Shown here: one piece after another, positions 51,499-61,238 of the stretch
Layout of the letters: each line of letters opens with the position of its first letter
Numbering within the stretch: position 1 is the first letter of the stretch
The notes under the pieces: generated by a model
Seen by the model: only the letters and a program-made list of their open reading frames with translations
Databases searched by the model: none
What the model was told of the DNA's origin: nothing
NCBI RefSeq assembly: GCF_000165465.1
Contig: NC_017455.1
Span: 372,001-436,000, forward strand
Reading direction: 5' to 3'
Source of the DNA: Halanaerobium praevalens DSM 2228
GTDB taxonomy: Bacteria; Bacillota; Halanaerobiia; Halanaerobiales; Halanaerobiaceae
Length of the DNA: 64,000 nucleotides
Program-made: the position numbers and the translations under genes

Positions 51499-52671
51499 AT
51501 GAAAAGCTTATTTTCAAAAACTAAAGCTGAATTAAAAAATAGCAGCGGCTTAATAACAGCAGAAGAAATTTTTCAACAGCCAGATGTTTGGGAAAAAACA
51601 TTTGCTTTAATAAATCAACAAAAAGAAGAAATATCAGATTTTTTAAATAGTATTTTAGATATAGAAAAACTGAGAATTATTTTTGCAGGAGCCGGAACAT
51701 CAGGTTATATTGGGGATATACTTGTTCCGTATCTAAAAAAAATAATGCCCGAAACTGATATTGAATCAGTACATACAACTGAAATTGTGAGCCATCCAAA
51801 AGTATATTTAGCAGAGAATATTCCAACATTATTATTTTCTTATGCCAGATCTGGTAATAGCCCAGAAAGCTTAGCAACAGTTGAACTGGCTGAAAAAATT
51901 ATCGATGACCTTTATCAGATAATAATAACCTGCAATAAAGATGGCAGTTTAGCTAAAAATGCAGGTGGAGAAAAAACAAAAGTGATTCTATTACCCGAGG
52001 AAACTCATGACAGGGGTTTTGCTATGACTAGCAGTTTTACTTCAATGCTTTTAGCTGCTCTATTAGTATTTGATATAGAGTGCCTAAACAGTATAAAAAA
52101 AGATATAGATCTTATTATTGATAATGCACGCTCAATGCTTCAGGACACCAGAGTTATTGAGAGTTTAGCCGCATTAGATTTCAAAAAAATTGTTTATCTC
52201 GGCAGTTATAGTTATTTTGGTATAGCAAAAGAAGCTACTTTAAAATTACTTGAATTAACAGCTGGGAAAATTGTTAGCAGATATGACACTCCACTTGGAT
52301 TCAGGCATGGTCCTAAATCTATAATAGATGATCAGACTTTAGTTGTTTTATTTTTATCAAGAGATCAATATAGCCAGAAATATGACTATGATCTTTTAAA
52401 AGAGCTTGCTCTACAAAAGGGAAATTTCAAAACATTAGTTCTGGCAGAAGAGTATGATCAAAAAATTGATGATATAGCCGATAATCTTATAATACTAGCA
52501 GCTAAAACAGAAGCTATAGATGAAATTTATAATTCATTAAACTATATAACTGCTCCTCAAATACTTGCGATGCTTAACTCTTTAAAGATTGGAATTACGC
52601 CTGATGACCCGAGTCCAAGTGGTGAGGTTAATAGAGTTGTTCAAGGAGTAAAAATATATCCATATCAATAA
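51499..52671 (+). CDS. agaS: AgaS-type galactosamine-6-phosphate deaminase/isomerase (double SIS domain)
   Basis: The 390-residue protein has two SIS domains: IIFAGAGTSGYIGDILVPYL and SYARSGNSPESLATVELA in the first, GSYSYFGIAKEATLKLLELT and GFRHGPKSIIDD in the second. AgaS converts galactosamine-6-phosphate to tagatose-6-phosphate plus ammonia. Length and the GFRHGPKS motif fit AgaS better than GlmS. It is placed between the kinase and the deacetylase. Confidence 0.9.
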   Translation: MKSLFSKTKAELKNSSGLITAEEIFQQPDVWEKTFALINQQKEEISDFLNSILDIEKLRIIFAGAGTSGYIGDILVPYLKKIMPETDIESVHTTEIVSHPKVYLAENIPTLLFSYARSGNSPESLATVELAEKIIDDLYQIIITCNKDGSLAKNAGGEKTKVILLPEETHDRGFAMTSSFTSMLLAALLVFDIECLNSIKKDIDLIIDNARSMLQDTRVIESLAALDFKKIVYLGSYSYFGIAKEATLKLLELTAGKIVSRYDTPLGFRHGPKSIIDDQTLVVLFLSRDQYSQKYDYDLLKELALQKGNFKTLVLAEEYDQKIDDIADNLIILAAKTEAIDEIYNSLNYITAPQILAMLNSLKIGITPDDPSPSGEVNRVVQGVKIYPYQ

Positions 52672-52690
52672 AAAAAGCTAGGTGGAAAAA

Positions 52691-53863
52691 ATGAGCTATT
52701 ATATTAAGAGCAAAAAAATATATAAAGAAGATGAAATTATATTAGATCACGCTTTAAAAATTGAGGGTGAAAAAATATCTGGATTTGTTAAAAGTTCTGA
52801 ACTGAGTTCAAATGATATAGTAGTAGATTGTGGAAATAAAATAATTATTCCTGCTCTGATTGATCTTCATATTCATGGTGCAGTAGGAAAAGATGTGATG
52901 GATGGAGATTATGAATCGTTAAATGATATTTCAAAGTATTTAGCAAGTATTGGAGTTAGTAGATTTTTAGCTACGACTTTGACTGCACCCATATCTAAAA
53001 TTGAAAATGCTTTAAAAAATATAAGGGAATCTCAGAAAAGAGGTTTAGCAGGAGCTAAAATTATTGGGACATATTTAGAAGGTCCTTATTTAAGCAAAGA
53101 AAAAAAAGGAGCTCATCCAGAAGAATATTTAAAAGAACCAAATATCAAAGAAATTAAAAAAATGATTGATATTTCTGGAAATAATATCAAAATATTAGCT
53201 TTAGCACCTGAAAAAAATGAATCGCAAAAAGTTATTAAATTTCTGTGTGATAAAGGAATAATAGCCGCGTTAGCTCATACTAATGCCGATTACTCGGTAA
53301 TCGAAGAATCAGTAAAAAATGGAGCTTTTTTAGCAACTCACACCTTTAATGGAATGAAAGGCTTGCATCACCGTAATCCAGGAGCTATCGGTGGAATTAT
53401 GGCTTTTGATGAAATTTATAGTGAACTAATTGCAGATAAGATTCATGTTCATCCTGCAGTAATGAAAATACTTTATAAAGTAAAGGGTTTAGAAAAAATT
53501 GCTTTAATAAGTGACTGTATGAGAGCAGGTGGGATTGAAGATGGAGAATATAAATTAGGTGAGATTGATGTTAATGTGAAAAATGCGACTGCAAGAACTA
53601 GAAGTGGTTCTTTAGCTGGCAGTACTTTAAAAATTAAAGATGCACTATTAAATATTAAAGAAGCTGTAGATATTGAACTTTTTGAAGCGGTTAAGATGGC
53701 TTCTTTAGTCCCGGCAAAGATTTTAGGTTTAGATAGTGAGTTAGGAAGTATTAAAAAATTTAAAAAAGCAGATATTACAGTAATAGACTCAGAGATGAAT
53801 ATTTATCTGACAGCTGTTGATGGTAAAATTGTTTATAAAAATAAATTAGAAGTTTTAAATTAA
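52691..53863 (+). CDS. N-acetylgalactosamine/glucosamine-6-phosphate deacetylase (AgaA/NagA family)
   Basis: The 390-residue protein has amidohydrolase motifs: LIDLHIHGAVGKD (H-x-H), TYLEGPYLSKEKKGAH, ALAHTNADYS, ATHTFNGMKGLHHRNPG and the catalytic-Asp region ALISDCMRAGG near residue 275. It removes acetate from GalNAc-6-P or GlcNAc-6-P. AgaS next door favours GalNAc-6-P. ATG 52691 follows AGGTGG by 5 bases; the GTG at 52682 lies within that site. Confidence 0.9.
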   Translation: MSYYIKSKKIYKEDEIILDHALKIEGEKISGFVKSSELSSNDIVVDCGNKIIIPALIDLHIHGAVGKDVMDGDYESLNDISKYLASIGVSRFLATTLTAPISKIENALKNIRESQKRGLAGAKIIGTYLEGPYLSKEKKGAHPEEYLKEPNIKEIKKMIDISGNNIKILALAPEKNESQKVIKFLCDKGIIAALAHTNADYSVIEESVKNGAFLATHTFNGMKGLHHRNPGAIGGIMAFDEIYSELIADKIHVHPAVMKILYKVKGLEKIALISDCMRAGGIEDGEYKLGEIDVNVKNATARTRSGSLAGSTLKIKDALLNIKEAVDIELFEAVKMASLVPAKILGLDSELGSIKKFKKADITVIDSEMNIYLTAVDGKIVYKNKLEVLN

Positions 53864-53953
53864 ATTTTAACTTAGATAGATTTAATTAAATAATTAAGAT
53901 GAAAGGGGGAAAGTCTAATAGTTATTAATTAATAAAAAACAGGAGGGGTTATA

Positions 53954-55201
53954 GTGAAAAAGAAAATTGTTATTTCGCTAGTTTTCATTATTTTAATGGT
54001 AACTTTTAGCTCTATTGTTGGTGCTGAGACTGTAATAAAATATGGTTTATGGGATAAAAATCAGGTTCCTGCTATGCAGAAGATTATTGATAATTTTGAA
54101 ACAGAATATCCAGATATTTCTGTAAAAATTGAATTGACTCCTTATAGTCAATACTGGACAAAACTTCAGATTTCAGCTACAGGGGGTTCTTTACCAGATG
54201 TTTTCTGGTTGAATGGTCCTAATTTTGCCTTATATGCATCTAATGGAATGATTATGCCAATTGATGAAAAAATAAAGAATAGTGATAAAATTTCTGAATC
54301 TTCATATATAGAATCACTTGTAAATTTATATACATATGAAGATAAATTATATGGCTTACCAAAAGATTTTGATACTATTGGACTGTATTATAATAAAGAA
54401 ATTTTTGATAAATATAATGTAGAATATCCTAAAAAAGATTGGAATTGGAATGATTTGATAAATGCTGCTAAAAAAATAACTAATCAATCAGAGGGAGTTT
54501 GGGGTATTGCAGCCCCGCAGGATGGTCAAGAAAATTATTATAATACAATTTTCCAGAGTGGTGGTTATATTGTTAAAAATGAAAATGGCAAAAAAATTTC
54601 AGGCTATGATAAACAGGATACTATAGACGGTCTAAAGTTTTGGGTAGACTTAATTCATAAGTATAAGATATCCCCAACATTAGCTCAGATGACAGATACC
54701 AGTGCGCTTGATTTATTTAGTTCTGGTAAAGTAGCTATGCTTTATCATGGATCCTGGCAGCAGATTGCTTTTTCTAATAATGAATATACAAAAGATAAAG
54801 TTGATGTAGCAGTTTTACCTAAGGGAGATAGAAAAGGAGTTGTAATCCATGGGCTGGCTAATGTAATCAGCAGTCAAAGTGAAAATCCAGAGGCAGCATG
54901 GAGGTTTTTGGAATATCTAGGCTCAGAAGAATCAGCTAAAATAATGGCTAATACAGGAACAGTTATACCGGCTTATAAAAATACACAGCAGGCCTGGTTA
55001 GACTCTAATCCTAATATGAATCTTGAAGCCTTTATTGAAATGCTTCCTCACTCATATCCATATCCACAATCTGTAAATACAGCTAAGTGGAATGAATTAG
55101 AAAATAAGTACTTCAATAAAGCTTGGTCTGGTGAGATTAGTGTGAAAGAAGCTGCTGATAAAGTTGCTGAAGAAATGAATAAAATTCTTAGAGAAGAGTA
55201 A
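53954..55201 (+). CDS. ABC sugar transporter, extracellular solute-binding protein
   Basis: The 415-residue protein has a signal peptide (KKKIVISLVFIILMVTFSSI, predicted cleavage after VGA) and no lipobox Cys. The mature part begins ETVIKYGLWDKNQVPAMQKI, as in family 1 sugar-binding proteins, with YNKEIFDKYNVEYPKKDWNW in the middle. It should bind an amino sugar or oligosaccharide and deliver it to the two permeases that follow. GTG start, with AGGAGGGG 6 bases upstream. Confidence 0.92.
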   Translation: MKKKIVISLVFIILMVTFSSIVGAETVIKYGLWDKNQVPAMQKIIDNFETEYPDISVKIELTPYSQYWTKLQISATGGSLPDVFWLNGPNFALYASNGMIMPIDEKIKNSDKISESSYIESLVNLYTYEDKLYGLPKDFDTIGLYYNKEIFDKYNVEYPKKDWNWNDLINAAKKITNQSEGVWGIAAPQDGQENYYNTIFQSGGYIVKNENGKKISGYDKQDTIDGLKFWVDLIHKYKISPTLAQMTDTSALDLFSSGKVAMLYHGSWQQIAFSNNEYTKDKVDVAVLPKGDRKGVVIHGLANVISSQSENPEAAWRFLEYLGSEESAKIMANTGTVIPAYKNTQQAWLDSNPNMNLEAFIEMLPHSYPYPQSVNTAKWNELENKYFNKAWSGEISVKEAADKVAEEMNKILREE

Positions 55202-55264
55202 TAGTAAAACTAAATTTTGGGGGAGTGATAAACGCTCCCCTGGTTATAAAAAGGAGGGATAATT

Positions 55265-56173
55265 TTGGACTTTATCAAAGAAAATATTTTCAGTTCTAGC
55301 AAGAAAACAGATAATTTTTGGGCTTATCTTATGATTTCACCATATTTTATCGGCGCGATTATATTTTATATTTGGCCTATAATGCAGTCTCTCTATTTTA
55401 GTTTTACAGAATGGGGAGCCTTTGGTGGCACCACTTTAGTAGGTTTAAAAAATTATTTAAGCATTTTTCAAGATCCAGAATTTTATATAAGCTTAAAAAA
55501 TACATTTATTTATACTGGATTATCAGTACCCATCAGTATAATTATTGGTATTATAGTAGCCGTTTTATTAAATCAAAAAATAAAAGGACTTGTAGTTTAT
55601 AGGACTTTGTATTTTTTGCCTGTTATAACGATGCCGGCAGCAATTGCTATGATTTGGCGCTGGTTATATAATGCTGATTATGGTTTGATTAATTATTTAT
55701 TGAGTACGATTAATATTCAGGGTCCACGTTGGATCACCAGTCCTGACTTAGTTTTATATTCTGTCATAATAGTTGGAATTTGGAGTACTATCGGATATAA
55801 TATGGTTATTTTTCTTTCAGGACTTCAGGGTATACCGTCATCTTTATATGAAGTTGCAGATATAGATGGTGCTGGACCTTTTACTAAGTTTTTCAAAATC
55901 ACTTTACCACTGTTAACTCCAACAATATTTTTTGTTTCAATAATATCGATAATAAACTCTTTAAAAGTGTTTGATTTAATTTTTATGATGGTTGATGAAA
56001 CATCTTTTATTATTGAAGATACTCAATCGATTGTCTACTTTTTCTATAAGACTGCTTTTAGGTTAAACCAAAAAGGTTATGCTTCAGCTATTTTGATAAT
56101 ATTATTTTTAATAATTTTTGTTTTGACAATTTTCCAGACAAAATTACAGGATAAATGGGTTCATTATAATTAA
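55265..56173 (+). CDS. ABC sugar transporter permease, MalF/UgpA type
   Basis: The 302-residue protein has six hydrophobic segments and the EAA loop EVADIDGAGPFTKFFKITLP near residue 200, which contacts the ATPase. The start is TTG 55265 with AAGGAGGG 6 bases upstream. It is the first of two permeases, 63 bases after the binding protein. Confidence 0.92.
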   Translation: MDFIKENIFSSSKKTDNFWAYLMISPYFIGAIIFYIWPIMQSLYFSFTEWGAFGGTTLVGLKNYLSIFQDPEFYISLKNTFIYTGLSVPISIIIGIIVAVLLNQKIKGLVVYRTLYFLPVITMPAAIAMIWRWLYNADYGLINYLLSTINIQGPRWITSPDLVLYSVIIVGIWSTIGYNMVIFLSGLQGIPSSLYEVADIDGAGPFTKFFKITLPLLTPTIFFVSIISIINSLKVFDLIFMMVDETSFIIEDTQSIVYFFYKTAFRLNQKGYASAILIILFLIIFVLTIFQTKLQDKWVHYN

Positions 56174-56190
56174 TAGGAGGTGGATGAAAG

Positions 56191-57027
56191 TTGCTAGGAA
56201 TATCAAATAAAAATAAGTATAAAAAGATAACAATACATACTATAGTAATAATTGGTTCTTTATTTATGATTGGACCTTTTATCTGGATGCTTTTAACATC
56301 ACTAAAAACCTTAGGAGAAACAACTCAGGTACCTCCGGTTATTTTCCCCAAGGAAATTATTTGGTCAAACTATAGTGACGTCTTAAAATTATTGCCATTT
56401 GCTAAATTTTTCTTTAATACTTTTATTACTGCTTTAGGAAGAACAGTAGGCCAGCTGCTTATCTCATCAATGGCAGCTTATGCCTTTGCAAGGATTGAAT
56501 TTCCAGGCAGAAAAATGTTGTTTCTAATGATTTTATCAATATTAATGGTTCCACCTCAGTCATTTTATATCCCTCAATATATAATTATGGGGAAATTAGG
56601 ATGGTTAAATTCTTTAAAAGCATTGATATTCCCAGGGTTATTTAGTGCTTTTGGAACGTTTTTATTGCGACAATTTTTTATGACTTTGCCAAAAGAATTA
56701 GAAGAGTCAGCAAGATTGGACGGTTGTAATCACTTCCAAATATACTGGCACATTATGCTGCCGCTTGCAAAACCGGGTTTAATTGCTCTAGCGATATTTG
56801 TTGTAAGATGGTCCTGGAATGATTTTATGTGGCCTTTAATTGTTAATACGTCAACATCAAAAATGACGCTTTCTGTTGGTCTGGCGTCACTTCAAGGGCA
56901 GTATTTAACAAATTATCCAGTTTTAATGGCAGGTGCATTAATTGCTATTTTTCCAATGTTAATTATTTTCATTTTATTACAGAAACAATTTGTAGAGGGT
57001 ATTGCTCTCACAGGAACCAAAGGATAA
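56191..57027 (+). CDS. ABC sugar transporter permease, MalG/UgpE type
   Basis: The 278-residue protein has six hydrophobic segments and the EAA loop ESARLDGCNHFQIYWHIMLP near residue 175. The start is TTG 56191 with AGGAGGTGG 8 bases upstream. No ATP-binding subunit follows, so the complex probably shares a MsmK/MalK-type ATPase encoded elsewhere. Confidence 0.92.
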   Translation: MLGISNKNKYKKITIHTIVIIGSLFMIGPFIWMLLTSLKTLGETTQVPPVIFPKEIIWSNYSDVLKLLPFAKFFFNTFITALGRTVGQLLISSMAAYAFARIEFPGRKMLFLMILSILMVPPQSFYIPQYIIMGKLGWLNSLKALIFPGLFSAFGTFLLRQFFMTLPKELEESARLDGCNHFQIYWHIMLPLAKPGLIALAIFVVRWSWNDFMWPLIVNTSTSKMTLSVGLASLQGQYLTNYPVLMAGALIAIFPMLIIFILLQKQFVEGIALTGTKG

Positions 57028-57043
57028 GGGGAGGAAAAATATA

Positions 57044-58288
57044 ATGACAATAAAAATTGCAGTTTTAGGTGCTGGTAATCGGGGTAGAGAAGCATATGGT
57101 GAGTATCTTAGAAACAACCCTGGTGAAGCACAAATAGTTGCAGCGGCAGAACCTAACTCACATAAGAGAAATTCTTTTGCTAAAGAACATGATATTAAAG
57201 CTGAAAATCTTTTTGAAAGCTGGGAGGAACTTCTGGCTAAAGAAAAGTTAGCTGATGGTATTATAATTTCTACAATGGATAAAATGCATCTAGAACCAGC
57301 AAAAAAGGCGATGGAAAAGGGATATAAAATTTTATTAGAGAAACCAATAGCACCAAATTTAGAAGATACTTTAGAAATATTAAATCATAACAAAAAATAT
57401 AATGTAGATGTGCTCGTCTGCCATGTTTTAAGATATACAAGTTTTTATAAGAAATTAAAAGAGTTACTTGATCGGCAGTTAATTGGAAAAGTTCAGTTTA
57501 TCGATCATATTGAAAACATAGGCTATTATCATTTTGCTCATAGTTTTGTCAGAGGAAACTGGAGAACTACCAAGGAAGCAGCACCGATTATCTTACAAAA
57601 AACATGTCATGATCTTGATTTAATTTATTGGTTATTTGAGAAAAAGGCAGTTGAATTAACATCAAAAGGAAAACTATCCTATTTTAATCAAGAAAATGCA
57701 CCGGAAAATTCTGCTAAAAGATGTATCGAATGTGGAGTCGAATCAGATTGTCCATATTCAGCAAAAAAAATATATTTAACTGGTGAAACAAAATGGCCTG
57801 TATCAGTGATAACTGATGATTTATCTGCAGAAGGTGTTTACAAGGCAGTGAAAGAAGGCTCCTATGGAAGGTGTGTTTATCAATCTGATAATAATGTGGC
57901 AGATACTCAGACAGTACAGATGACTTTAGAAGATAACATTGAAGTTAACTTTGCTTTGACTGCCTTTTCTGAAGAGATAAACAGAACCACAAAAATATTT
58001 GGCAGTCATGGATAGATAAGAGCAGATTTTGTTAATCAAAAAATAGATATCTATAAGTTTGACAAAGAAAAAGAAACCATTAAGGTTTATAATAATGCAT
58101 CCGGTCATGGTGGAGGAGATGCTGGAATAATGAAAGATTTTATATCATTGTTAAAAGGAGAACGCTCTGGAAATAGTTTAAGCACCCTGGCTGATTCGGT
58201 AGAAAGTCATTTAATGGCTTTTGCAGCAGAACATTCAAGAAAAGAAAATGCAAAAATAGATCTAGATAAATTTAGAAGAGAAGTATAA
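57044..58288 (+). pseudogene. Gfo/Idh/MocA-family oxidoreductase interrupted by an in-frame TAG
   Basis: The frame from ATG 57044 reads VLGAGNRGREAYGEYLRNNP (NAD loop), LLEKPIAPN (EKP) and TCHDLDLIYWLF, with a cysteine group CIECGVESDCPYSAKKIY. It hits TAG at 58013-58015 directly after GSHG. The same frame continues with IRADFVNQKIDIYKF to a TAA at 58286-58288, with perfect family character. GEIR is common at this place, so GAG to TAG would explain it. The first 323 codons lack part of the C-terminal domain. It could be a recent nonsense mutation, read through, or a sequencing error. Confidence 0.8.
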
Positions 58289-58319
58289 ACTTGTTCACTA
58301 CGGGGAGGGGATTGGAGTA

Positions 58320-59183
58320 ATGGATATCATATCAAATAGAAATCTTTTGCTTGATGCTCAAAAAAGAAATTATGCAGTACCAGCATTTAACATTCATAAT
58401 TTAGAGACCACAAAAGTAGTAGTTGAAGCTGCAGAAGAATTAAATTCTCCAATAATTATTGCAGCAACACCAGGAACAATTAAATTTGCCGGAGCTAGAT
58501 ATTTAATCAATATTATGAAAAGTGCAGCAGCAGATTCAACAATTCCTATTGCTTTTCATTTAGATCATCATGAAAACATTGAGGATATAAAAGAATCAAT
58601 AAAGTTAGGCTGTAAATCAGTTATGATTGATGCTTCAGCTTTAGAGTATGAGGAAAATATTGCTAAGGTTAGAGAAGTAGTTGAGTTTGCCAGATTATAT
58701 GATGTTAGTGTAGAGGCTGAATTAGGCAAGTTAGTAGGTCAGGAAGATGATATTGAAGTTAGTGCTGCAGATTCTGAATTAACAGATCCCAATTTAGCAG
58801 CTGATTTTGTTAAGAGAACAGGGATTGATTCTTTAGCTGTTGCAATTGGCACTGCACATGGATTATATAAAAAAGATCCTAAAATTGATTATGAACGTTT
58901 AAAAGCTATAGAAAATAATGTAGATGTTCCTTTAGTGCTGCATGGTGCTTCTGGAGTACCTGGTAAAGATGTAAAAAAATCTATAGAAATGGGTATCACA
59001 AAAGTTAATATTGCTACAGAATTAAAAATTGCTTTTTCTGATGCAGTAAAAAATTATTTCAAAAAATATCCTGAAGCAAATGATCCTAGAAAATATTTGA
59101 AGCCTGGTAAAGAAAGTATGAAAAAATTAGTTAAGAAGAAAATAAAGTTATGTGGTAGTGTTAATAAAGGATCATTAAAATGA
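58320..59183 (+). CDS. class II aldolase, tagatose-1,6-bisphosphate/fructose-1,6-bisphosphate type (GatY/KbaY)
   Basis: The 287-residue protein has zinc-site motifs IAFHLDHHENIEDI near residue 82, SVEAELGKLVGQEDD, AVAIGTAHGLYKKDP and PLVLHGASGVPGKDV, then the phosphate loop GITKVNIATELK. It splits the ketose bisphosphate to dihydroxyacetone phosphate and glyceraldehyde-3-phosphate. Tagatose specificity is inferred from AgaS in the operon. It overlaps the kinase start by 4 bases. Confidence 0.9.
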   Translation: MDIISNRNLLLDAQKRNYAVPAFNIHNLETTKVVVEAAEELNSPIIIAATPGTIKFAGARYLINIMKSAAADSTIPIAFHLDHHENIEDIKESIKLGCKSVMIDASALEYEENIAKVREVVEFARLYDVSVEAELGKLVGQEDDIEVSAADSELTDPNLAADFVKRTGIDSLAVAIGTAHGLYKKDPKIDYERLKAIENNVDVPLVLHGASGVPGKDVKKSIEMGITKVNIATELKIAFSDAVKNYFKKYPEANDPRKYLKPGKESMKKLVKKKIKLCGSVNKGSLK

Positions 59184-60106
59184 TAGCTACAATTACTTTA
59201 AATCCATCAGTTGATAGAAGATATAATATCAATGAATTAAAAGTAAATACAATTCAAAGAACTGATGATTATCAGGCAACTGCAGGAGGTAAAGGAATCA
59301 ATGTAAGTCGTGTTATTAAGTTATTAGATGGAAATTTGACTGCGATGGGGTTTATTGGTGGCTATGCAGGAAAATTTATTAAAGCAGAATTAAAAAAATT
59401 AAAAATAAATAATAGCTTTACTAAAATTGCTGCTGAAACTAGGTCTTGTATTAATATTATAGATCATTTTAAAAGTTCAATTGAAATTTTAGAAAAAGGA
59501 CCTGAAATAAAGGTATCTGAAAAAGATAGATTTTTATTTGATTTTAAAAATCAAATAAAAAAAGTTAAAGTCATAATTATTTCTGGTAGTTTACCAGAAG
59601 GGATAGAAAATGACTTTTACCAAGAAATAATTAAGATAGCTAAAATTAATGATAAAAAAGTTATATTAGATACAAGTGGAGAAGCTTTAATTAATGGTAT
59701 TAAAGCTGGACCTGATTTTATAAAACCTAATCAGAGTGAACTTGAATCTATTTTTAATTTTAAAATTGAAAAAGAAATAGATTATTTAAAAGCAGCAAAT
59801 AAATTACAAAAAATGGGTGCTAAAAACATTGCTATTAGTTTGGGAGCTAAAGGTATGTATTTTTTTAGTCAAGATTCAAAATATAAAATAGAAGTACCAG
59901 AAATTGAAGCTATTAATTTAACTGGTTCTGGTGATAGTTTAGTAGCTGGCTTAGGAGTAGCAGTTCAACGAAATATGGATATTGAGTCTAGCCTAAAGTT
60001 AGCAAATGCTTGTGGTGTTGCTAATGCAGTTGAAAAACAAACTGCATATGTGGATCTAAAAAAAGTAAATAATTATATTGATAAAATAAAGATAAAAGAA
60101 ATATAA
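59180..60106 (+). CDS. PfkB-family tagatose-6-phosphate kinase/1-phosphofructokinase
   Basis: The 308-residue protein begins IATITLNPSVDRRYNI. It has TAGGKGINVSRVIKLLDGN near residue 35, ISGSLPEGI and the catalytic GSGDSLVAGLGVAVQ near 250, all marks of the LacC/FruK/PfkB group. It phosphorylates tagatose-6-phosphate to the bisphosphate for the aldolase. Its ATG overlaps the aldolase TGA as ATGA. It is the last gene of the operon. Confidence 0.9.
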   Translation: MIATITLNPSVDRRYNINELKVNTIQRTDDYQATAGGKGINVSRVIKLLDGNLTAMGFIGGYAGKFIKAELKKLKINNSFTKIAAETRSCINIIDHFKSSIEILEKGPEIKVSEKDRFLFDFKNQIKKVKVIIISGSLPEGIENDFYQEIIKIAKINDKKVILDTSGEALINGIKAGPDFIKPNQSELESIFNFKIEKEIDYLKAANKLQKMGAKNIAISLGAKGMYFFSQDSKYKIEVPEIEAINLTGSGDSLVAGLGVAVQRNMDIESSLKLANACGVANAVEKQTAYVDLKKVNNYIDKIKIKEI

Positions 60107-60133
60107 ATTCTAGTATTTTTAGAATTGATTATT

Positions 60134-60159
60134 ATCGTCCCTAAAGAGGGACGATTTTT
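60134..60159 (+). terminator. terminator of the amino-sugar operon
   Basis: ATCGTCCCT and AGGGACGAT form a perfect 9-bp stem around AAAG, followed by TTTT. Confidence 0.9.
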
Positions 60160-60231
60160 CTTTTAATAGCTGTAAATTATAAAAATTTATTATTTAAATA
60201 TCAATTTCAAAATTTAAATTATTATAAAAAC

Positions 60232-60260
60232 TTGACACTTACTAAAAATAACCTTAAAAT
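60232..60260 (+). promoter_or_regulatory. SigA-type promoter for the DUF3100 operon
   Basis: TTGACA (60232-60237) and TAAAAT (60255-60260) are spaced by 17 bases, about 125 bases before ATG 60387. The leader holds a GGGGGC run at 60294-60299 and nothing else recognised. Confidence 0.65.
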
Positions 60261-60386
60261 ACAACTAATAATCATAAAAAAATTCATAAAAAAGGGGGCT
60301 ATATTTTATAATTGTTAGAAAAATTTGTTAATAATTTATAGATTCTTTAAAAATGAGAAGTATAAGTATTGAGGAGTTGTATAAAA

Positions 60387-61238
60387 ATGAAAAAAAATAA
60401 AAGTCAGCAAAATGATTTTCAATCTTTTTTAAAATTGTTTTTATCAGTCTTGGTTATTGTTCTAGCTACAGAAGTTTTTGGAACTAAAACTTTTAACATT
60501 GGCCCAGGTCAGGTGGTTTTATTACCGATGCTCTTTGCAGTTATTATTGGGATTGCAGTTACACCTAAACTTCTAGGTAGTAAAATTAAAGCCTTAAAAA
60601 GAGTAATTTCTATGCAAGAAGTTGAGAAGGCAGGAACCTATGTAATGATAGCGCTTTTACCTTTAGGAGTTAAATATGGAACTTTAGTTGGGCCAAATAT
60701 TGTAGAAGTTGTTAAGGCCGGTCCAGCTTTTTTATTACAAGAACTTGGTAATTTAGCTACTATTTTTATGGCTTTACCTTTGGCTTTAGCTCTCGGTATG
60801 AAAAGAGAAGCGGTTGGAGCAACTGCTAGTATTTCGCGTGAACCAACTTTAGGAGTTATTGGTGAAAAATATGGAATTTCTTCTCCAGAAGGTACTGGAG
60901 TTTTAGGTACATATTTAATGGGAACTGTTTTTGGTACAATTTTTTTCGGACTATTAGGAGGTTATTCTGTAGCGACTGGTATTCATCCTTTAGCTTTAGC
61001 AATGGCCAGTGGAATGGGAAGTGGATCAATGATGGCTTCAGCCTCTGGAGCTTTAGCAGAAGCAGTACCAGGAATGAAAGATCAGATTTTGGCTTATGCA
61101 GCTACAAGTAATATGTTAACTGGAGTGACTGGTCTTTATTCTGTTATCTTTTTAGGTTTACCATTAGTTAATTTTATGTATGATAAGTTAATTCCTTTCT
61201 TTAGTAAAGATGACAGAGGTGATCAGAATGAGTCTTAA
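60387..61238 (+). CDS. DUF3100-family membrane protein
   Basis: The 283-residue protein has about seven hydrophobic segments. The conserved blocks are NIGPGQVVLLPMLFAVIIGI, SREPTLGVIGEKYGISSPEG and HPLALAMASGMGSGSMMASA. The family is presumed to be a transporter and is often found beside M20 hydrolases, as here. ATG 60387 has GAGGAG 10 bases upstream; an upstream TTG at 60369 is unlikely. It overlaps the next gene by 11 bases. Confidence 0.82.
   Translation: MKKNKSQQNDFQSFLKLFLSVLVIVLATEVFGTKTFNIGPGQVVLLPMLFAVIIGIAVTPKLLGSKIKALKRVISMQEVEKAGTYVMIALLPLGVKYGTLVGPNIVEVVKAGPAFLLQELGNLATIFMALPLALALGMKREAVGATASISREPTLGVIGEKYGISSPEGTGVLGTYLMGTVFGTIFFGLLGGYSVATGIHPLALAMASGMGSGSMMASASGALAEAVPGMKDQILAYAATSNMLTGVTGLYSVIFLGLPLVNFMYDKLIPFFSKDDRGDQNES

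Noticed and set aside
58013-58015. Pyrrolysine codon as the main explanation for the in-frame TAG
   Set aside because: The position is usually Glu in this family and one base change explains it. No PYLIS-like element or pyl gene is visible in the window.
57044-58288. GH109-type alpha-N-acetylgalactosaminidase
   Set aside because: GH109 enzymes share the Gfo/Idh/MocA fold and the GalNAc context is tempting, but this protein has no secretion signal, and its cysteine group is that of cytoplasmic oxidoreductases.
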